A stretch of 64,000 nucleotides of DNA. Source: Planctomycetaceae bacterium. Its GTDB lineage: Bacteria > Planctomycetota > Planctomycetia > Pirellulales > Pirellulaceae. This document shows positions 1-6,804 of this stretch, one piece after another (within the stretch, counting starts at the first letter, position 1; each line of letters starts with the position of its first letter). The position numbers and the translations under genes were made by a program. Under the pieces are notes generated by a model. The model did not search any database. It was given only the letters and a program-made list of their open reading frames with translations, and was not told the DNA's origin. The DNA lies in NCBI GenBank assembly GCA_016794985.1, contig JAEUIQ010000043.1, positions 1 to 64,000 on the forward strand, in the 5' to 3' direction.

Positions 1-210
1 GCATGCGACACCATCAGCATGAATCTGTATTCAGCAATGCGATGCGAGCCGCGGTGAAACGGGCTGCAAAGTGGCGCTGACATTCGGACCGTGTAGGAAT
101 TGCTAGGACATAAAGATGTGGTGGCGACGACGATGATTTATGCCCATGTAATGAATCGACCGGGCTTGGGTGTGGTTAGCCCCCTGGATCGAATGTTGAT
201 GTCGATTTGA
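1..210 (+). pseudogene. 3' remnant of an integron-type tyrosine recombinase (IntI-like)
   Basis: Two reading frames together give the C-terminus of an integron integrase. The frame at 3-80 reads RHHQHESVFSNAMRAAVKRA, matching the region after the IntI patch. The frame at 79-210 reads [27 protein letters not shown] and ends GVVSPLD, the classic IntI C-terminus with the catalytic-Tyr segment (MIYAHV). Between them the HTLRHSFATHLL segment (box II His and Arg) is missing, the frame changes, and the Gln of TVQELLGH has become a TAG stop at 94-96. The copy is therefore dead in at least three ways. The 5' part lies outside the window. No attC array was recognised downstream. Confidence 0.8.
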
Positions 211-339
211 TCCCTTCTTTGATATTGAGAGAGTTTGCGCGGAGAGAAGTCTCTGAGTCTCGATTTGATTTTCGAGAAGCGTCAAGATTCGGAGTCCAAT
301 TGTGTCGTCCCTTCGTGGCTCGCTGATAGAGATGGCGTC

Positions 340-395
340 CTAACCGGTGGCTCGCGCACACCGGCTAAGGATGTGTCGGCCCTGCGGGCCTGCTC
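340..395. repeat. Dispersed palindromic repeat (accggtggc / tgtcggccc family)
   Basis: This stretch has two small hairpins in series: accggtggc...caccggc, then tgtgtcggccctgcgggcc. The same pair, in the same order and orientation, recurs twice at about 27497-27665, and the second hairpin recurs four times there. The surrounding 211-500 region contains no convincing gene. Confidence 0.6.
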
Positions 396-504
396 AGCTC
401 GCGAGAAGGTTCGGATTGGTGGCGAGGGTATGTCGGAGTTCATTCGGGCGGTTCATTCGGGTGGAAAATGATTCGTGAACCAGCTCGATGACGTCGCAAA
501 ACGA

Positions 505-546
505 AAAAACCCCGAGAAACCCGGTTGGGCTTTTCGAGGTTTTTCT
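505..546 (-). terminator. Rho-independent terminator downstream of tRNA-Ala
   Basis: Read on the minus strand, AACCTCGAAAAGCCC and GGGTTTCTCGGGGTT form a 15-bp imperfect stem around a 4-base AACC loop, followed by a T run. It begins a few bases after the 3' end of the minus-strand tRNA-Ala. A-rich sequence on the other flank means it could also act on the plus strand. Confidence 0.8.
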
Positions 547-548
547 AG

Positions 549-621
549 TGGAGACGAGGGGGCTCGAACCCCTAACCCCCTGCTTGCAAAGCAGGTGCTC
601 TCCCAATTGAGCTACGTCCCC
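549..621 (-). tRNA. tRNA-Ala (anticodon TGC)
   Basis: The reverse strand folds into a complete cloverleaf. The acceptor stem is GGGGACG with CGTCTCC (one G-U pair), followed by TA, the D-arm GCTC...GAGC, the anticodon stem CCTGC/GCAGG with loop TTTGCAA, and a TTCGAGC T-loop. The discriminator is A. CCA is not encoded. Anticodon TGC reads Ala codons. Confidence 0.95.
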
Positions 622-796
622 TGACGAAGGTCCCGTATACTAGCTTTCGCTGGACTTTCCGAAAAGTGGTATTCGGCCAACTTTTGGCCCCACTTGAGAA
701 AGTGGTTCTTTTTCCGGCACAATCGTTTCGGCCTCCGAATTGGGAGCCACCAAAACCACCGCTGGATCGACTTCCTTTCACCCTGAACCCGGCCCC

Positions 797-1504
797 ATGG
801 CATCGCACACGACTTCCGCCACCACGTATTCGCCAGGCCCGACCCCCCGCTCGGTCAAAGATCCGGACGGAAAAATCCACCAAGTCCCCGACGGCTGGGA
901 ATTGCTGCTGCCGGGCGATCCGGGGCTGACTCGCCGAGTCAAAGCCGCCGGCCCCTATTGGCAAGTCCAGGAAACTCGCGGTCGGAAGGTGTTCTCGCGG
1001 GGGCTGTGGGCCGACGCTCCAACCATCGCCCGATTACGCTTGGAGCTGGAGCATGAACGGGGCACTCCAGCCCACGCCAAGAAGCAGGCCGCCAGCACGG
1101 CTCGACGTGAGGCCGCTCAAGTTGCGTACGTCACCGAATTCCACCAAGCGGTGCTCGAATTTTTAGCCTTCGATCCTCGGTTCGCCGAGCTGGCGACGGC
1201 GATCGCGACGTTGGTGACCCAGCATGCAACCCCGGTCGGGAGCGGAACGGTCGCGCGAACCCAGCGTTTAACGATCCAGCAGAAAGCTCGATCCGCCGTG
1301 GTTGCTTGGATGCGGCATCAGACAACCGCCTACGATCAAATGAAAATCGCGCGCGTCAAAGGCCGCCGCCGTGAAGTACGCCGTGAGTTGGCCCAACAGT
1401 CCGTGAGTTTGCTCGACAGTTATCGTCAAGGTCGCGCTCCGCGCCCGGACTGTCCGTTGATCGCCGCGGTCGAGAGTTCGCGACTTGAGCATTACCAACG
1501 ATAG
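797..1504 (+). CDS. DUF2293 domain-containing protein
   Basis: This 235-residue protein has a basic C-terminal block starting near residue 165 (AVVAWMRHQTTAYDQMKI, then VKGRRREVRRELA) that I recognise as the DUF2293 type, found in planctomycetes and fungi. Its function is unknown. The N-terminal half carries a Trp/Gly-containing segment (VPDGWELLLPGDPGLTRRVK) and a basic helix. There is no signal peptide or membrane helix, so it is probably cytoplasmic. The ATG at 797 is preferred over one 57 bases upstream because similarity-like sequence begins only after it. The gene is convergent with the TPR gene on the other strand, and the two 3' ends overlap by 13 bases. The abundance of Arg/Lys and the TAYD...GRRR motif would suit nucleic-acid binding, but that is inference. 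Confidence 0.75.
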   Translation: MASHTTSATTYSPGPTPRSVKDPDGKIHQVPDGWELLLPGDPGLTRRVKAAGPYWQVQETRGRKVFSRGLWADAPTIARLRLELEHERGTPAHAKKQAASTARREAAQVAYVTEFHQAVLEFLAFDPRFAELATAIATLVTQHATPVGSGTVARTQRLTIQQKARSAVVAWMRHQTTAYDQMKIARVKGRRREVRRELAQQSVSLLDSYRQGRAPRPDCPLIAAVESSRLEHYQR

Positions 1505-2931
1505 GGTTGGTTTTGTCGGTACAGTTCCAGACGCTGCTCGACTTCGGGCTTCTTGTTTTCGGGAGCCAAACGGATCGCCACCTCAGCGGTGCGAACGGCC
1601 TCGGCATATTTACCAGCATTTGCGTAGGCGGCAGCCAAAGTGTCGACGTGCGACCAGTCTTTGTTTTGGGTCGCCTTGTTGGCAGCCAGGGCCAAACGAA
1701 TGGCTTCCTCGGCTTTGCGTTGATCGTCCTCCGGGCAGGTCGCATAGAACCATGCGAGCCCATTTTGGCTCTCGGCCAATTCCGGCCCCAATTCCAAGCT
1801 CTTTTGGTAGGCCGCCAACGCCGGGGCGAATTGTCGCTGTTGCCAATGCAGTTCGCCCCAGTTCAGCCAAACTCCGGGATGCTCGTCGTCCATGGCCTGG
1901 GCTTGCTTGAGGTCCGCTTCGGCCTCGTTGTACCGCTTGAACTCCAAGAGTACTGCCGAGCGATTCAGAAACGCGATCAACGAGCCTGGCTCCAACGCGA
2001 TGGCCTGGTTCAGATCGGACAAGGCACCTTCCGCGTTGCCTTGCAAATGTTTGGCCCAACCCCGATTGATCATGGCTTGCACATTGGTTTTGTCCAATTC
2101 CAAAGCCTTGTCGGCAGCGGCAATGGCTCCGGCAAAGTCCAACTTGTCCATGAGGACCGTACTTTGTCCCACATAGCCGTCCGGAACATTTCCCGACAAC
2201 GAAACCGCTTTGACGAAATCTTGCATGGCTTCGTCCAGTCGTCCTAGTTCGCGGAAGCAGCCCGCGCGATTGATATAGTGACCGGGATTATCGCTTTCCA
2301 GCTCGATCGCTTTGTTGTATTGCTGAATGGCTTGTGTGGACTTGTCCGAAGTGAAATACAGCCAGCCCAGGTTCGCATAGGCTTGCGCATATTTGGGTGC
2401 CAGTTGAATGGCTTTCTGAAAGTCTTTCTCAGCTAATTCGAATCGACCCTGAGCCGACAACGTCAACCCGCGATTGTTGAACAGTTGGGGCCGTTTTGGA
2501 TCCAATCGCAGGGCCTGATTGTAGGCGTCGATGGAAGCGGGGTACTCCTCTTCGTGATAATAGAGTGACGCGAGAATCGACAAGGCCGCCAAGTCGTTCG
2601 GGTTGCCAATCGCTTTTTCTTGATAAAGCTTGATCGCCTCTTCGATCCCCCGCACAAAAGACTTGTCGAACCAACCGCGTTGACCTTCGAGTGCCAACCA
2701 CTTGCCGTTGGCTTGAGTGATCTTATGGATTGTGCCGGGGTACAAGGTACCGACCACCTCGTCGCGGACTTTCAATGGTCCTTCACCCACCACCACGACG
2801 TATTCACCGGCGTCTTGGGCCAAGGCGACTTGTTCATGGGCCGCCCAGGAAGTCAGCACCAGCCAACATGCGACCCACCAATGGGTTTGACGGTGTTGGA
2901 GAAAACCAGCCAACGGAAACAGCGAATGCAT
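1492..2931 (-). CDS. Exported TPR-repeat protein with SH3-like N-terminus
   Basis: This is a 479-residue protein. The start at 2931 gives a clear signal peptide (MHSLFPLAGF, hydrophobic WWVACWLVLTSWAA, cleavage near ALAQD); the longer upstream reading frame adds about 100 residues with no recognisable content. After the signal, residues 43-95 look SH3-like (YVVVVGEGPLKVRDEVVGTL, ending RGWFDKSFV). The rest is at least nine TPR units with the usual spacing, for example NNRGLTLSAQGRFELAEKDF and ANLGWLYFTSDKSTQAIQQY. It probably acts as a periplasmic scaffold for protein-protein contacts; the partner is not known. No neighbouring gene lies close on the same strand. Confidence 0.8.
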   Translation of the reverse strand: MHSLFPLAGFLQHRQTHWWVACWLVLTSWAAHEQVALAQDAGEYVVVVGEGPLKVRDEVVGTLYPGTIHKITQANGKWLALEGQRGWFDKSFVRGIEEAIKLYQEKAIGNPNDLAALSILASLYYHEEEYPASIDAYNQALRLDPKRPQLFNNRGLTLSAQGRFELAEKDFQKAIQLAPKYAQAYANLGWLYFTSDKSTQAIQQYNKAIELESDNPGHYINRAGCFRELGRLDEAMQDFVKAVSLSGNVPDGYVGQSTVLMDKLDFAGAIAAADKALELDKTNVQAMINRGWAKHLQGNAEGALSDLNQAIALEPGSLIAFLNRSAVLLEFKRYNEAEADLKQAQAMDDEHPGVWLNWGELHWQQRQFAPALAAYQKSLELGPELAESQNGLAWFYATCPEDDQRKAEEAIRLALAANKATQNKDWSHVDTLAAAYANAGKYAEAVRTAEVAIRLAPENKKPEVEQRLELYRQNQPYRW

Positions 2932-3121
2932 GGGAAGCGACCTAACCAGAGTCTGGGACAGTGAGGGACGAGGATTCAGCCTATTTGCTGGGAAAATTAC
3001 GTCAATCGGCAGGTCAGGCGATCCAGCGATGATTGGACGATTTTGCGCAGCGTCCGCGGTCGTCGAGGCCGACAAAACTCGGTAAACTGAGTCGCAGGGG
3101 ATTTGCGAACATAACAAGGAA

Positions 3122-4003
3122 GTGATTGCGAGGCATCGAGTGGATTCCGAATTGCAAGAGGCATTGGCATTCGTCCAGGGAAAATGGGGACGAGCGCCGC
3201 GTGTCGGAATCATCTTGGGAACCGGATCCGGCGGCGTCGCCAATCGACTGCAAGTGGAGCAGGCCTTGGACTACTCACAAATTCCAGGCTTTGTCCGGAG
3301 CACGGCCACGGGCCATCGCGGCCAAGTCATCTGTGGAACCTTCGGAGGACTCCCGACGATCGCGATGCAGGGACGATTTCATCGCTACGAAGGCTGGACC
3401 TTTGATCAGACCGTTTTTCCGACTCGCTTGATGGCCGCTTTGGGGATTCAAGGCCTGGTGGTGACCAATGCCGCCGGGGGCGTTGACCCGCGTATGAAGC
3501 AGGGAGATTTGATTTTTCTGGATAGTCACATCGACCTGCTTACCTATTGGCCGGGAGATCAGCGCGATTGTCACGCTCGGCGCGAGTCTCGGGAGAACTC
3601 GCGGGGGGATGAGGCCCGGGAGCGGGGGCACTTGGTGCGCGGCGATCAAGCTTACTGTTCGAAGTGGCGCGAAATGGCTCAGCGTCACGCGAATCGATTG
3701 GGCGTTTCCGCACGATCGGGCGTTTACGTTGCCTTGCACGGCCCGAACTACGAGACGCGAGCCGAGTATCGCTTGATCCGCAAGTTGGGCGGCGATGTTG
3801 TCGGAATGAGCACGGTCGCTGAAGTGGCGGTGGCTTCCTTGCGACGCATTCCGGTCTTGGCGATCAGTGTGGTCACGAATGTTGCACGTCCCGATGCCCT
3901 GGAAAAAACTTCAGGCGAAGAAGTGGTTCATGCGGCTCGTGATGTCGAGGCGGATCTGGCGACGATCATCGAGCAGAGTGCCCGCGAATATTTTGCTGAT
4001 TGA
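3122..4003 (+). CDS. punA: Purine nucleoside phosphorylase
   Basis: The enzyme cleaves purine (deoxy)nucleosides with phosphate to the free base and (deoxy)ribose 1-phosphate in purine salvage. The 293-residue protein is collinear with trimeric PNPs. It has the phosphate loop GIILGTGSGG (about residues 24-33), GRFHRYEGW, the VTNAAGGVDP core (about residue 116), HGPNYETRAEYR with the substrate-binding Glu, GMSTVAEV and VVTNVA. A polar, Arg-rich insert (about residues 140-175) sits where other PNPs have the flexible loop after DHIN. GTG 3122 is the longest start, but its AGGA lies only one base away. A second GTG at 3140 with GAGG seven bases upstream is an alternative and would lose six residues. 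It is divergent from the TPR gene, with 190 bases between them. Confidence 0.93.
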   Translation: MIARHRVDSELQEALAFVQGKWGRAPRVGIILGTGSGGVANRLQVEQALDYSQIPGFVRSTATGHRGQVICGTFGGLPTIAMQGRFHRYEGWTFDQTVFPTRLMAALGIQGLVVTNAAGGVDPRMKQGDLIFLDSHIDLLTYWPGDQRDCHARRESRENSRGDEARERGHLVRGDQAYCSKWREMAQRHANRLGVSARSGVYVALHGPNYETRAEYRLIRKLGGDVVGMSTVAEVAVASLRRIPVLAISVVTNVARPDALEKTSGEEVVHAARDVEADLATIIEQSAREYFAD

Positions 4004-4078
4004 GGCGGCCGATTCTGGTACAATCAATCGAGTGATGCTTACTCGCTATTCGGACGCTGACAAGCGCGGAGGTGATCC

Positions 4079-4699
4079 ATGAGCCTGATCTCGATGCGAC
4101 CGACGTTTCGCTTGCGGTTGGCAGGCGACTTGAAATTTGTCCAGCAACGTTTGCAAGAGAGTCTCGCGCACCCGGCGTGGAAAGACCGCGGGCAGATCTT
4201 CGGCGACTATGCCGAATTCCATGTCGCTGAAGACGAGCAACGTTATTGGTCACCCCATTTGGCCATTCACTTGGAGCCAGTGGATCACCAGCTTCAAATT
4301 CAATACCGCCAAACCGATGGCGCGCGGTTGGCCGAAGCGGAGGGACAAGATCGCGGGGCGAGTGATCCGCGAGCAGGCGATTCGAATACCGAGGTTGGCG
4401 GTACGATGCTCGTTGGTCGTTTCGCGCCGCGCCAAAATGTATGGATGCTGGTTTGGATCGTTTATTTGGCAATGGCGTTCCTTATTTTCTTTGCGTTGGT
4501 ATACGCGAGCGTTCAGTACTGGATGAATACGACGCCGTGGGCGATCAGTGTGGGACTGGCGGGGATCGTCTGCATTTTGGGTTTGCACATGGTCAGCATG
4601 GTGGGCCAGAGTTGGAGTAGTGACCAAATGCATGAGCTGCGGGCTCGGTTGGACGAATTGCTGCTTGAAACTGGTTTGGAGCCCATCGACGCAGCTTGA
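4079..4699 (+). CDS. Conserved membrane protein, function unknown
   Basis: This 206-residue protein has a soluble N-terminal part (about 110 residues, with the segment QRYWSPHLAIHLEP) and two transmembrane helices at about residues 120-143 (MLVWIVYLAMAFLIFFALVY) and 152-174 (WAISVGLAGIVCILGLHMVS). A short amphipathic C-terminus (MHELRARLDELLLE) follows. The GRFAPRQNVWML segment before helix 1 resembles a family of small membrane proteins seen in planctomycetes and Bacteroidetes whose role is not established. A TGGTACAAT sequence 55 bases upstream (4016-4024) resembles an extended -10 box, so the gene may have its own promoter 3' of the PNP gene. Confidence 0.7.
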   Translation: MSLISMRPTFRLRLAGDLKFVQQRLQESLAHPAWKDRGQIFGDYAEFHVAEDEQRYWSPHLAIHLEPVDHQLQIQYRQTDGARLAEAEGQDRGASDPRAGDSNTEVGGTMLVGRFAPRQNVWMLVWIVYLAMAFLIFFALVYASVQYWMNTTPWAISVGLAGIVCILGLHMVSMVGQSWSSDQMHELRARLDELLLETGLEPIDAA

Positions 4700-4745
4700 G
4701 CCCTGAGCTACGCTTAGCTCCAATCCCGAAATAACTTCCGACTAT

Positions 4746-4813
4746 CCCAACCCGATGCGTGAGCGAAGGATCCCGTCGTCGTGGAAAATCCCTCGCTCAC
4801 GCATTGGGTTGGG
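4746..4813. repeat. Long-hairpin intergenic repeat (CCCAACCCGATGCGTGAGCG type)
   Basis: Arms at 4746-4771 and 4788-4813 pair over 26 positions with two mismatches (one of them G-T) around a 16-base loop. The outer arm begins CCCAACCCGA and ends with the reverse complement TTGGGTTGGG. The element at 23092-23204 has the same outer arm sequence, so both belong to one dispersed family. It lies between the membrane protein gene and the HUMPS-family gene and has no T run, so it is not a typical Rho-independent terminator. Confidence 0.75.
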
Positions 4814-4941
4814 GGCTCACGTCAAGAAGAGGTCTGGAAGTTACTGCGGGACAATTCCTAAGCTCGCTGCCCGCCTTGTTGGAACGGTGGTCGCGACAGG
4901 CCAATTTTGAATTTCAGCGACATGTCCGAATGGAGAATGGA

Positions 4942-5646
4942 ATGCGGCCGATCGTACAAATCTCGTTGGACCTGACCGATATTCGCGAGGCCATTGCGAC
5001 GGCTCATTTGGCCATTCGCGCTGGCGTCGACTGGTTGGAAGCGGGCACGCCGTTGATTCTGGCGGAAGGTTTGCATGGCGTGCGTGCTTTGCGGGCCGAG
5101 TTTCCCGGCGTTCCAATTGTAGCCGATTTGAAGACCATGGATGGTGGTTATTTGGAAGCCGAGATGATGGCGAAAGCCGGAGCGACGCACGTGGTCGTCA
5201 TGGTTCAAGCTCATCCGGAAACCATCAAGTGTGTGGTCAAGGCCGGTCGCGATTTTGGTTGTCAGGTGATGGGTGACAACATGATCTATCCGGACTTGGT
5301 GGAAGGCGCCAAGCGTTTGGAAGAATTGGGGTGTGATTACGTTATTCACCACATTGGTTACGATGAACGTCGTGGGATCGCGGCGGCGGGTCACCGAATG
5401 CCGAGTCCCTTGGATCGTTTGCGCGACGTGGTGGCTGCGGTCAACGTGCCGGTGCAAGCGGTGGGCGGTCTCAGTATCGAACAAGCGATTGCGTGCCCCA
5501 GTTACGGCGCGCCGCTCGTGGTATTAGGTGCCCCGCTGACGATCGACGCCGACGCCTTCAAAACAGCGAACGGGGATTTGGAATCCTCCTTGCGATTGAT
5601 ATGCGAAGCAGTTCACGCTCAAGATGTCCCACTGCGAAAGAAGTAA
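4942..5646 (+). CDS. HUMPS-family enzyme (3-hexulose-6-phosphate synthase / 3-keto-L-gulonate-6-phosphate decarboxylase type)
   Basis: This is a 234-residue TIM-barrel protein of the orotidine-5'-phosphate decarboxylase superfamily. It keeps the HUMPS signature: substrate-binding ISLDLTD at the N-terminus, WLEAGTPLILAEGL, and the metal/catalytic motif ADLKTMDGG (Asp62, Lys64, Asp67). Hexulose-phosphate synthase joins formaldehyde to ribulose 5-phosphate, while the decarboxylase branch acts on keto-gulonate 6-phosphate; sequence by eye does not separate them, although the resemblance to HPS (GTPLI.AEGL, D.KTMD.G) is strong. ATG 4942 is chosen because GGAG lies six bases upstream and it starts directly at the first barrel strand; a longer frame to 4759 would run through the hairpin repeat. 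The dehydrogenase starts four bases after the stop. Confidence 0.85.
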   Translation: MRPIVQISLDLTDIREAIATAHLAIRAGVDWLEAGTPLILAEGLHGVRALRAEFPGVPIVADLKTMDGGYLEAEMMAKAGATHVVVMVQAHPETIKCVVKAGRDFGCQVMGDNMIYPDLVEGAKRLEELGCDYVIHHIGYDERRGIAAAGHRMPSPLDRLRDVVAAVNVPVQAVGGLSIEQAIACPSYGAPLVVLGAPLTIDADAFKTANGDLESSLRLICEAVHAQDVPLRKK

Positions 5647-5650
5647 GCTC

Positions 5651-6676
5651 ATGAACGCTGCGGTTGTGAATTATTCACCTGAAAAACATTCGGTCGAGTT
5701 GCGTCAAGTTGCACCGCCACAAATTGGTCCGCACGACGTGTTGTTGGAGGTTGGCAACGTCGGCGTGTGCGGCAGTGATTTGCATCAATGGACCGCCGAT
5801 CATTCTTGGCCCGTCAATTATCCGGTGATCTTGGGTCACGAGTTCGGCGGAACGATCGTTGAAGTGGGCCGGGAAGTGACGGGGTGGTCCGTTGGTCAAC
5901 GTGTTGTTAGTGAGACCGCCGCCATCATCGATCCCAACAACCCAATGACTCGGCAGGGACGATACAATCTGGATCCGACACGAAAAGGCTTTGGCTATGG
6001 TGTGGATGGTGCCATGACGCGGTTTGTTCGCGTTCCGGCTCGGATCTTGCATCAAGTGCCAGATGGCTTGCCGATGGAGCAGGCCTGTTTGACCGAGCCC
6101 TGCTGCGTGGCCTACAACGCGGTGGTGCGCAACGTTCGCATTGAACCGGGGGACCGTGTGGTGGTCATCGGCCCAGGCACGATTGGTATCTTGTGTGCCG
6201 CGATGGCGCGCTTGTGTGGAGCGCAGGTGGCTCTGGTGGGTCTGCCGCAAGATCAGAATCGCTTGGAGATTGCGAAGAAATATGGGTGTGAAGTCATCAT
6301 CGGCGACGCGACCGATTTTGCGAAACAACGCGATGGTCTGGGCTGCGAGGGTGTGGTGGATGCCGCCGGCGCGAGCGCGACCTTGCAGTTGGCTTTGAAG
6401 TGGGTGCGACCTGGTGGTTGGATTAGTAAGGTGGGTTGGGGGCCGCAGCCGTTGGGTTTCAATCTCGATCCATTGGTGCAAAAGAACATCACCTTGCAAG
6501 GCAGCTTTAGTCACCATTGGGCGATCTGGGAGCGAGTGATTGCCTTGATGGCCAGTGGGCAATTGGACGTGCGCCCAATCATTGGTGGAGTGTGGCCGCT
6601 GGAGAAATGGCACGACGCCTTCGAACAGATGCATCATGGTCAAGTCGTCAAAGCCGTCCTCAGCCCGAAAGCCTGA
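5651..6676 (+). CDS. Zinc-type alcohol/sugar dehydrogenase (MDR family) lacking the structural-zinc cysteines
   Basis: This 341-residue medium-chain dehydrogenase/reductase has the catalytic-zinc residues in GVCGSDLH (Cys, about residue 37), GHEFGG (His-Glu, about residue 64) and LTEPCCVAYN, and a Rossmann motif VIGPGTIGILCAAMA (about residues 172-186). The segment VDGAMTRFVRVPARILHQVPDGL is typical of threonine/sorbitol-dehydrogenase-like members. The lobe that normally holds four structural-zinc Cys contains none (IIDPNNPMTRQGRYNLDPTR). The substrate is unknown. The four-base spacing after the HUMPS gene suggests co-transcription, and hence a role in the same sugar-phosphate or one-carbon route; this is inference. 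Confidence 0.85.
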   Translation: MNAAVVNYSPEKHSVELRQVAPPQIGPHDVLLEVGNVGVCGSDLHQWTADHSWPVNYPVILGHEFGGTIVEVGREVTGWSVGQRVVSETAAIIDPNNPMTRQGRYNLDPTRKGFGYGVDGAMTRFVRVPARILHQVPDGLPMEQACLTEPCCVAYNAVVRNVRIEPGDRVVVIGPGTIGILCAAMARLCGAQVALVGLPQDQNRLEIAKKYGCEVIIGDATDFAKQRDGLGCEGVVDAAGASATLQLALKWVRPGGWISKVGWGPQPLGFNLDPLVQKNITLQGSFSHHWAIWERVIALMASGQLDVRPIIGGVWPLEKWHDAFEQMHHGQVVKAVLSPKA

Positions 6677-6804
6677 TTGCGCTGGCGAGCCGTCGTTCGC
6701 GCAAAAATTGGCCTACGGGTCTTGCGGGCTGTCAATTTAGGGTCTGTAGCGATGCGCTCACGCAGTGCCGTGTCCATGAACTCGAAGTTTAACGAGATTG
6801 AAGT

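Noticed and set aside
1507..2247. Long plus-strand open frame antisense to the TPR gene
   Set aside because: It lies wholly inside the TPR gene on the opposite strand and has no ribosome binding site or recognisable domain.
5675..6643. 322-codon minus-strand open frame over the dehydrogenase
   Set aside because: A mirror of the MDR gene, which has clear motifs; the reverse frame has none.
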